Positions 57,154-64,000 of a stretch of 64,000 nt of DNA are shown here, piece by piece. This DNA comes from Megaustenia siamemsis (lineage: Eukaryota > Mollusca > Gastropoda > Stylommatophora > Ariophantidae). The stretch's first letter is position 1, and every line of letters starts with the position of its first letter. The DNA is taken from the NCBI GenBank assembly GCA_032433765.1, contig JAVIAB010000051.1, positions 145,472,068 to 145,536,067 on the forward strand, written 5' to 3'. The notes under the pieces were generated by a model, which ran no database searches, had not been told where the DNA came from, and worked only from the letters and a program-made list of their open reading frames with translations. The translations under genes and the position numbers were made by a program.

Positions 57154-57368
57154 ATCAAACATTTCGTCTGTGGCTGGCTGGCCTGGCTGCTAAGGATGAA
57201 GCGACCTGGAGGTCTTCCGTCCATGAGGTCTCTTGCACAAAGGGCACAGGTCAAGGACTTCAAATTGGGCACTTTGGAAGAAAATCTCGTAGCCTGATGG
57301 CTAATGTGCTTGACCTTGACGACGACCCCAGAATGCTCAAAGGAAATGGCACTGGGTTTCTTCTGAAG
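57154..57368 (+). CDS. nAChR alpha7-like subunit, exon of the M3-M4 cytoplasmic loop with apparent -1 frameshift
   Basis: The acceptor is GATTCAG and the donor is AAG|GTGAGG. In phase 0 it reads IKHFVCGWLAWLLRMKRPGG, the amphipathic post-M3 segment (WLLRMKRPG is diagnostic), then runs to LGTLEENLVA and a TGA at 57295-57297. From the AAAA run at 57281-57284 the +1-shifted frame continues as KSRSLMANVLDLDDDPR, which matches the SKSLLANVLDIDDDFR element of alpha7-like loops, and stays open to the donor. One missing A would restore 216 bp, exactly 72 codons. M4 is not seen in the remaining 6.6 kb, so further exons are expected outside. The lesion could be an assembly homopolymer error (favoured) or a true inactivating allele. 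Confidence 0.88.
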
Positions 57369-57489
57369 GTGAGGGTCATACGTTCAAATTTTATGTTTCT
57401 TCTTCTTCTTCCCTTCTTCATTTCCCTTTTATCGTCGAGGGGAGAATGTAATTTGGGGTGTTTTCCGTGTTGACACTGCTTATGTTTCA

Positions 57490-57627
57490 TACTGTTTCTA
57501 ATATTCAGTCAGAATATTCAGAAGCCGAAGGTTAAGATGGCTAGAGCACGTCTAGCGAATGGAAGAAAATCTCATTCCTAAGCAAATACTATATGGCGAA
57601 CTAATACACAGAAAAAGACAAATGGAT
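57490..57627 (+). mobile_element. LINE fragment (family G), part 5' of SINE insertion
   Basis: Reads RRLRWLEHV and RMEENLIPKQILYGELIHRK, a typical LINE C-terminal segment, on the + strand. Confidence 0.78.
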
Positions 57628-57950
57628 AAGTAAAGGTATGGTAAATATAATATACGAGACTTGAATCGGCGTCTTAGCACGCGAGTTTTCAGCCATATGT
57701 GATCGTCCGCCTATTCTAAAGTGTTCGGAGACTCTTGGATAATGTCGCTTCAAGCTTCGAAACTCACCATGCATGGCAGCATTCATCCCCTTTTTAAAAG
57801 TACTACCCTGGTGCCAGTTTCTGCCAGCGGCTGGGTCGACCGCGGGGGCATTTTCGTACAACTCACACTGCTTCCAGCGGGAATCGAACACGGGTTGTCC
57901 GAACGACGGTAGTCGAGTGGTTTTCCCAACTAGGCTACCGAAGCCCCCCA
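57628..57950 (-). mobile_element. tRNA-derived SINE, family 1, copy 2
   Basis: On the minus strand the A box is TAGCCTAGTTGG (57937-57926), a perfect TRGYNNANNNGG, and the B box is GTTCGATTCC (about 57889-57880). The body matches 830-1165. It is inserted in a LINE whose reading resumes at 57951. Imperfect flanking similarity AGACAAATGG/AGACATGTCGG. Confidence 0.87.
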
Positions 57951-58320
57951 GACATGTCGGCAGACCTACACTACAATATAGAGATATATATATATATCAT
58001 CTCTCAATGACTTCTCCATCTGTCAAAATGACTGGGAGCATGAGGCAAGAGATCTCGCATCATGGAGAGCCTGTATAAAAAATGGCATAACATCATTTGA
58101 GGCTGTCCTAAGGCAAAACATGAAAGAGAAAAGACTCATGAAAAAATATGGAAAAATCCTGTGGATTTAGTGGGCCTGACTTGTTCATTCTGTGGCTGAG
58201 TGTGTTTGTCAAACATTGATAGAATCAGCCACGAGAGAAGCTGTTCGACAAAAAATAACCTCAACAACAAAATACACAATAGCGTCCACTAAACCGTCTG
58301 ACAAGACGAAAGGGGCCATA
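57951..58320 (+). mobile_element. LINE fragment (family G), 3' part with zinc-finger-like motif
   Basis: VGRPTLQYRD continues the upstream piece, then NDWEHEARDLASWRACIKNG (about 58025-58085), FEAVLRQNMKEKRLMKK and, after a frameshift, CSFCG-VCLS-IDRISHERSC (about 58170-58245). A terminal Cys/His motif after WEHxAxDxxxW is a feature of one LINE lineage (family knowledge). Confidence 0.8.
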
Positions 58321-58324
58321 TAAT

Positions 58325-58660
58325 ATTCAATTAATCCATCTTTTTCGTGGTCGACCCTTGAGACTGGTGTTCTCGCATCGTTCATTAAAGGCTTGTTTTG
58401 TTGTGTTTTGGTTTTTATGTAATACTATATTATATTTTGTTTCTTTGTGTATTCTATGGCGGGGATTATTCCTAGACTTTTCCTCAGTTCTTCATTTCGG
58501 ATCTTATCTCTCATGCTGTTTCCTATCATCCATCTAGAGCTCATTTAATCTCAGTAATGCTTATTTTTCTAATTCTTCTGGAGTCTAGAGTCTAGCTCTG
58601 GCATTGGTTTATTTGTAAGCTTGATGCAATAATGAATGATGTACACAAGATGTAAACATC
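58325..58660 (-). mobile_element. LINE fragment (family D), antisense
   Basis: Matches 9937-10160: TTTTTCGTGGTCGAC, GTGTATTCTATGGCGGGGAT and TCATTTCGGATCTTATCTCT. Confidence 0.65.
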
Positions 58661-58669
58661 GCCATCATC

Positions 58670-59165
58670 ATGTAGAGTGCATGCTAGCGTAGGTTGTGTG
58701 TTATAACATTTTATCTTCGGTTTTTATATCTTTTAGAACCTACTCGTTACTCTTTTATTCTCACTCGTTATTCTTTTATTTCTTCTCACCATTCTTTTGT
58801 AAAAACCACATGTTTCTGTGGCTTCCAAATATTGTGTTGTCAGGGGTCAGATTGTCCATGATTCTCTTCACAATATCAAGCCTAGTTCAGCGCTAAAAAA
58901 CTATTTTATTATGTCCAGTATCACAGATGTTTACATTCAATGTTTCTCATTCTTTCTGCGTCCTCTCCTGCGCCATTAAATCTTATGTTGCACATCTGGC
59001 ATCTAAAGTGGACATTGTTCCCAGGCATTTGAAGTCGCTTATCTTCGTCAATTTACTCTAACAATACATTGTATGTTTGTATTTCTATTAATTGCAGCCA
59101 TCCTTTCTTACTCATTAAAATGTTAAAGACTTTACTTTCTGTTTCATTCACTATTATGTCAATTA
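58670..59165 (-). mobile_element. LINE reverse transcriptase fragment (family B-like), antisense
   Basis: The minus strand reads DIIVNETESKVFNILMSKKG (about 59163-59104), and later FKCLG-like and CATD-like segments near 59020-58980 in shifted frames. It ends next to the 15-bp array. Confidence 0.62.
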
Positions 59166-59198
59166 TATTTGGTGACCATATTCCCTCTTGGACATATC

Positions 59199-62121
59199 AA
59201 CTTGACTGCAACAATCTTGACTGCAACCATCTTGACTACAACCAAATTGACTGCAACCAACTTGACTGCAACCAACTTGACTGCAACCATCTTGACTACA
59301 ATCATCTTGACTGCAACCATCTTGACTGCAACAATCTTGACTGCAACAAGCTTGACTGCAACCATCTTGACTGCAACCAACTTGACTGCAACCATCTTGA
59401 CTACAAAAATCTTGACTGCAACAATCTTGACTGCAACAATCTTGACTACAACCAACCTGACTACAACCAACTTGACTACAACCAACTTGACTACAACCAT
59501 CTCGACTACAACCAACTTGACAACAACCAACTTGACTACAACCATCTTGACTACAACCAACCTGACTACAACCAACTTGACAACAACCAAGTTGACAACA
59601 ACCAACTTGACTACAACCATCTTGACTACAACCATCTTGACTACAACCAACTTGACAACAACCAACTTGACTACAACCATCTTGACTACAACCATCTTGA
59701 CTACAACCAACTTGACAACAACCAACTTGACAACAACCAACTTGACAACAACCAACCTGACTACAACCAACTTGACTACAACCAACTTGACTACAACCAA
59801 CTTGACTACAACCATCTTGACTACAACCAACTTGACTACAACCATCTTGACTACAACCAACTTGGCAACAACCAACCTGACTACAACCAACTTGACTACA
59901 ACCAACTTGACTACAACTATCTTGACTACAACCAACTTGACAACAACCAACTTGACTACAACCAACCTGACTACAACCATCTTGACTACAACCAACTTGA
60001 CAACAACCATCTTGACTACAACCAACCTGACTACAACCATCTTGACTACAACCAACTTGACAACAATCATCTTGACTACAACCAACTTGACAACAACCAT
60101 CTTGACTACAACCAACTTGACAACAACCAACCTGACTACAACCAACTTGACAACAACCATCTTGACTACAACCATCTTGACTACAACCAACTTGACTACA
60201 ACCAACTTGACTACAACCATCTTGAATACAACCAACTTGACAACAACCAACTTGACAACAACCATCTTGGCTACAACCAACTTGTCAACAACCATCTTGA
60301 CTACAACCATTTTGACTACAACCAACTTGACTACAACCAACTTGACTACAACCATCTTGACTACAACCAACTTGACAACAACCAACTTGACTACAACCAA
60401 CTTGACTACAACCAACTTGACTACAACCATCTTGACTACAACCAACTTGACAACAACCATCTTGACTACAACCAACTTGACAACAATCATCTTGACTACA
60501 ACCAACTTGACAACAACCATCTTGACTACAACCAACTTGACTACAACCAACTTGACTAAAACCAACTTGACTACAACCAACTTGACTAAAACCAACTTGA
60601 CAACAACCAACTTGACTACAACCAACTTGACTACAACCAACTTGACTACAACCATTTTGACTACAACCAACTTGACTACAACCAACTTGACTACAACCAT
60701 CTTGGCTACAACCATCTTGACTACAACCAACTTGACAACAACCAACTTGACTACAACCATCTTGACTACAACCATCTTGACTACAACCAACTTGACAACA
60801 ACCAACTTGACTACAACCATCTTGACTACAACCATCTTGACTACAACCAACTTGAACACAACCAACTTGACAACAACCAACTTGACAACAACCAACCTGA
60901 CTACAACCAACTTGACTACAACCAACTTGACTACAACCAACTTGACTACAACCATCTTGACTACAACCAACTTGACTACAACCATCTTGACTACAACCAA
61001 CTTGGCAACAACCAACCTGACTACAACCAACTTGACTACAACCAACTTGACTACAACTATCTTGACTACAACCAACTTGACAACAACCAACTTGACTACA
61101 ACCAACCTGACTACAACCATCTTGACTACAACCAACTTGACAACAACCATCTTGACTACAACCAACCTGACTACAACCATCTTGACTACAACCAACTTGA
61201 CAACAATCATCTTGACTACAACCAACTTGACAACAACCATCTTGACTACAACCAACTTGACAACAACCAACCTGACTACAACCAACTTGACAACAACCAT
61301 CTTGACTACAACCATCTTGACTACAACCAACTTGACTACAACCAACTTGACTACAACCATCTTGACTACAACCAACTTGACAACAACCAACTTGACAACA
61401 ACCATCTTGGCTACAACCAACTTGTCAACAACCATCTTGACTACAACCATTTTGACTACAACCAACTTGACTACAACCAACTTGACTACAACCATCTTGA
61501 CTACAACCAACTTGACAACAACCAACTTGACTACAACCAACTTGACTACAACCAACTTGACTACAACCATTTTGACTACAACCAACTTGACTACAACCAA
61601 CTTGACTACAACCATCTTGACTACAACCAACTTGACAACAACCATCTTGACTACAACCAACTTGACAACAATCATCTTGACTACAACCAACTTGACAACA
61701 ACCATCTTGACTACAACCAACTTGACTACAACCAACTTGACTAAAACCAACTTGACTACAACCAACTTGACTAAAACCAACTTGACAACAACCAACTTGA
61801 CTACAACCAACTTGACTACAACCAACTTGACTACAACCATTTTGACTACAACCAACTTGACTACAACCAACTTGACTACAACCATCTTGACTACAACCAA
61901 CCTGACTACAACTATCTTGACTACAACAATCTTGACTACAACCAACTTGACAACAACCATCTTGACTACAACCAGCTTGACTGCAACCATCTTGACTGCA
62001 ACCATTTTGACAGCAACCATCTTGACTAAAACCTACTTGACTACAACCATCTTGACTGCAACCATCTTGACTACAACCATCTTGACTGCAACCATTTTGA
62101 CAGCAACCATCTTGACTGAAC
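59199..62121. repeat. 15-bp minisatellite, about 195 copies (2.9 kb)
   Basis: The unit is CTTGACTACAACCAA with ACAACCAT, CAACAACCAA and TGCAACCAT variants; TGCAACCAT types cluster at both ends. Rare marker units recur at a fixed offset: CTTGGCAACAACC at about 59860 and 61000, and CTTGTCAACAACC at about 60281 and 61421, both 1140 bp apart. So a block of 76 units was duplicated. ORFs of 496-995 codons on both strands are periodic artefacts. Confidence 0.97.
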
Positions 62122-62369
62122 ATTCTCGGAAATGTCTGATTCTCAAATCCGTGTAATTGAGCATCTGAATTGTTTTCCTAACTTTCAGCATATTTCAAGT
62201 TTCTTATATTTCAAGTTTATTTTGCTTCAACCTTTCACATATTGAAACCTTTCTATGAGACTATATATGCACAAGTTAATAGTGCGGCTTCCTTTAACTG
62301 CGGTCTGTTCTGCAGCTTTTTCTATTGTCCACATTTGTCTAGATTTTTTCGGATTCTATGGCATAACAT

Positions 62370-62493
62370 ATGACTACACATAACAGCATGTAACAGCATA
62401 GATACATGATCATTCAACCACACATAACCGAATATAATAACACATAACCGCACATGACCACACATAAGGGTATATAACCACATATAATAGCAT
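62370..62493. repeat. 20-bp ACACATAACGG-type tandem repeat, left part
   Basis: Units of CACATAACCGCATATAACCA type, interrupted by the SINE insertion. Confidence 0.88.
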
Positions 62494-62799
62494 TTTTTTC
62501 GTTCGCCAGCTTTTACCTCTGACGAAGTCCCTAGAGACTAAGAACTGAATTTTGCGTGTTAATCAATTTACCATGTCAGCCGTGTGCACAGGGGTCCCTC
62601 GCCGCACAGGCAGATAACTCCGTCGTCGGAGGGACTCATTTTTTCGGTCGATGAGTAATTGACGTTTCAAGCCGGGCCTCGCTGCTGAGACCAGGGGTGG
62701 TTGCCGCAGAGACAAATCATAAGTAAAATTTCTCAACCGGTGCACCCACAACTTCTCTGTCTTGAGGCCGGCGTCTTGCCTCGAGACCAACCAGTCCCC
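62494..62799 (-). mobile_element. tRNA-Leu-like SINE, family 3, with 10-bp TSD
   Basis: Flanked by perfect direct repeats ATAATAGCAT (62484-62493 and 62800-62809). On the minus strand it starts GGGGACTGGTTGGTCTCGAG and GCAAGACGCCGGCCTCAAGA, resembling the D-arm to anticodon region of a tRNA-Leu, and ends in an A run (T run at 62494). GC-rich compared with its surroundings. The 174-codon minus ORF spanning it is incidental. Confidence 0.85.
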
Positions 62800-63170
62800 A
62801 TAATAGCATATAACCATATTTAAACACGCATAGCCGCATATAACCACACATAACGGCATATAACCACACATAACGGCATATAGCCACACATAACGGCTAA
62901 TAACGACACATAACTGCATATAACCACACATAACCGCATATAACCACACATAACGGCTAATAACCACACATAACGGCATATAGCCACAAATAACGGCTAA
63001 TAACAACACATAACGGCTAATAATCATACATAACTGCATATAACCACACATAACCGCATATAACCACACATAACGGCTAATAACCACACATAACGGCTAA
63101 TAACCACACATAACGGCTAATAACTACACATAACGGCTAATAACCACACATAGCCGCATATAACCATTAC
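62800..63170. repeat. 20-bp tandem repeat, right part
   Basis: CACATAACGGCTAATAACCA and CACATAACCGCATATAACCA units, about 18 copies. Confidence 0.93.
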
Positions 63171-63485
63171 ACATATCTGTGTTTCAACAAACAACATTGT
63201 TCTGTTCCACAGAAATCCTTTCATATGTTCAGGGAGATAACACATGCTTAACTTCTCAGGCAATCTCATGTTATTTGATGATGTCACTCTAGCTCATACA
63301 TGATCTTTTACTGGATGCCTTTACCTCATCTTTGTATGGCTCGTAATAACAAGACAACATCACCAGACCAACAAGTCTGTTTTATTTGCTGTTTTATAAA
63401 TAGTTCACAGTTGAATCTGTACCGATTCTTTCTTGTGTGGTCTCTTCAGATCACTTCTAAAACGTGTTATGTTACTAGTGATCCC
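63171..63485. other. Unique sequence, nothing recognised
   Basis: A 63-codon + strand ORF (63300-63491) shows no receptor or transposon motif. Confidence 0.45.
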
Positions 63486-63489
63486 TCTT

Positions 63490-63650
63490 AAATGTCTCTT
63501 AGCGTGTGCTGTGGCTGTTGTGATGAGGACTGCAGCTACCTTTCTTTATTTGGATCCTTCAATGAGATGAGAAGTTAATTCGGATGACTCAACTGGCAGG
63601 GACGGTTGAGTAATTATGAGTATTAATTATTTGTAGGGATACCTGTGCCT
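63490..63650. repeat. Interspersed repeat, copy 2
   Basis: Related to 37620-37775, same orientation (GCGTGTGCTG, TTAATTCGGATGACTC, GACGGTTGAGTAATTATGAG). Class unknown. Confidence 0.6.
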
Positions 63651-63749
63651 TCGACTGACTACAACTACAAATGTATATTGATTCAATTAAATATTTCAAA
63701 AGACAAATACGGTGATGGAAATGAAGTTTTGACTATATCATTTAAATGT

Positions 63750-64000
63750 ACATTTGTTGTATGAGTGTACATATGTTGTGTGAGTGGACATTTGTTGTGT
63801 GAGTGTACACTTGTTGTGTGAGTGTACATATGTTGTGTGAGTGGACATTTGTTGTGTGAGTGTACACTTGTTGTGTGAGTGTACATTTGTTGTGTGAATG
63901 TACATTTGTTGTGTGAGTGTACATTTGTTGTGTGAGTGTACATTTGTTGTATGAGTGTACATTTGTTGTATGAGTGTACATATGTTGTGTGAGTGGACAT
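63750..64000. repeat. 21-bp minisatellite, at least 12 copies, open at window end
   Basis: The unit is TGTGTGAGTGTACATTTGTT + G with ACACTTG and ACATATG variants. It continues past the right edge. Minus-strand ORFs are artefacts of the period. Confidence 0.95.

Larger units (their letters stand above)
556..57368 (+). other. Extent of the visible part of the nAChR alpha7-like gene (7 exons, both ends missing)
   Basis: All seven exons are on the + strand with GT-AG junctions and compatible phases, and give about 340 residues from loop D into the M3-M4 loop. The five aromatic residues of the agonist box (W55, Y93, W149, Y188 and Y195 equivalents) are present, and loop D and loop C are on one subunit, so a homopentamer is plausible (inference). 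The product would be a plasma-membrane ligand-gated cation channel. Introns are 16.1, 3.3, 2.5, 16.8, 14.0 and 3.2 kb and consist mainly of tandem repeats and transposons. No promoter or poly(A) site of this gene is in the window. Confidence 0.93.

Noticed and set aside
57102..57473. 123-codon ORF starting at 57102 as an independent gene
   Set aside because: It is the shifted frame of the receptor's cytoplasmic-loop exon; only its second half (KSRSLMANVLDLDDD) is receptor sequence.
57877..57950. Functional tRNA gene
   Set aside because: A and B boxes are present but no full cloverleaf forms, and it is attached to a 320-bp repeated body; a SINE head.
59159..62156. ORFs of 995 (+) and 953 (-) codons
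   Set aside because: 15-bp tandem repeat; amino-acid composition follows the unit in every frame.
62563..63087. 174-codon minus ORF
   Set aside because: Spans the family 3 SINE and the 20-bp satellite; no single coding unit.
58320..64000. Search for the receptor M4 exon and C-terminus
   Set aside because: No M4-like hydrophobic exon with proper splice sites was found; only LINE, SINE and tandem repeats.

Overview
This is a eukaryotic window, most likely from a lophotrochozoan and probably a mollusc. The evidence is one large split gene for an alpha7-like nicotinic acetylcholine receptor (nAChR) subunit, GT-AG introns of 2 to 17 kb, several non-LTR retrotransposon lineages, tRNA-derived SINEs, hAT DNA transposons and very abundant minisatellites. 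Nothing bacterial is present (no operons, ribosome binding sites or CRISPR arrays). The species assignment is inference.

Seven consecutive exons of the nAChR gene lie on the + strand: 556-600, 16676-16785, 20074-20330, 22784-22978, 39818-39904, 53874-53983 and 57154-57368. They join in frame and cover the extracellular domain from the W55 loop, the Cys loop, the vicinal-cysteine loop C, M1, M2 (cation-type GEK and 9' Leu), M3 and the start of the M3-M4 loop. The signal peptide and first exons lie upstream of the window and M4 lies downstream. Exon 57154-57368 has an apparent one-base deletion in an A run that truncates the frame. This is either an assembly error or a real lesion.

Almost everything else is intron filled with repeats. 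Intron 1 of the window (601-16675) holds a SINE, a 24-bp array, a 41-bp array, a 7.4-kb inverted-repeat (foldback-like) element whose arms each carry the same 78-codon terminal-exon-like reading frame with a poly(A) signal, and LINE fragments. Intron 2 (16786-20073) has a hAT element with a near-perfect 8-bp target duplication, a possible MITE and a 45-bp array. Intron 3 (20331-22783) ends in a 21-bp array. Intron 4 (22979-39817) holds a 9.4-kb array of about 236 40-bp units, LINE RNase H and endonuclease remnants, a 1.9-kb hAT relic, an unrecognised 281-codon cysteine-rich glycoprotein-like ORF and a polypurine tract. Intron 5 (39905-53873) has several arrays, LINE fragments with readable reverse transcriptase and one solo-LTR-like element. 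Intron 6 (53984-57153) has a second copy of that LTR inside a LINE. Past the last exon are a nested SINE/LINE, a 2.9-kb 15-bp array and a SINE with a perfect 10-bp target duplication.

The pattern most worth following is positional. Tandem arrays stop within about 20 to 75 bases of the 3' splice sites of the exons at 16676, 20074 and 22784, and one array runs into the 3' splice site of the exon at 53874. The array units themselves contain acceptor-like (pyrimidine tract plus CTAG) or branch-point-like (CACTAAC) sequence. Other candidates for a second look are the duplicated exon in the palindrome, the cysteine-rich ORF at 36533 and the frameshift at 57281.
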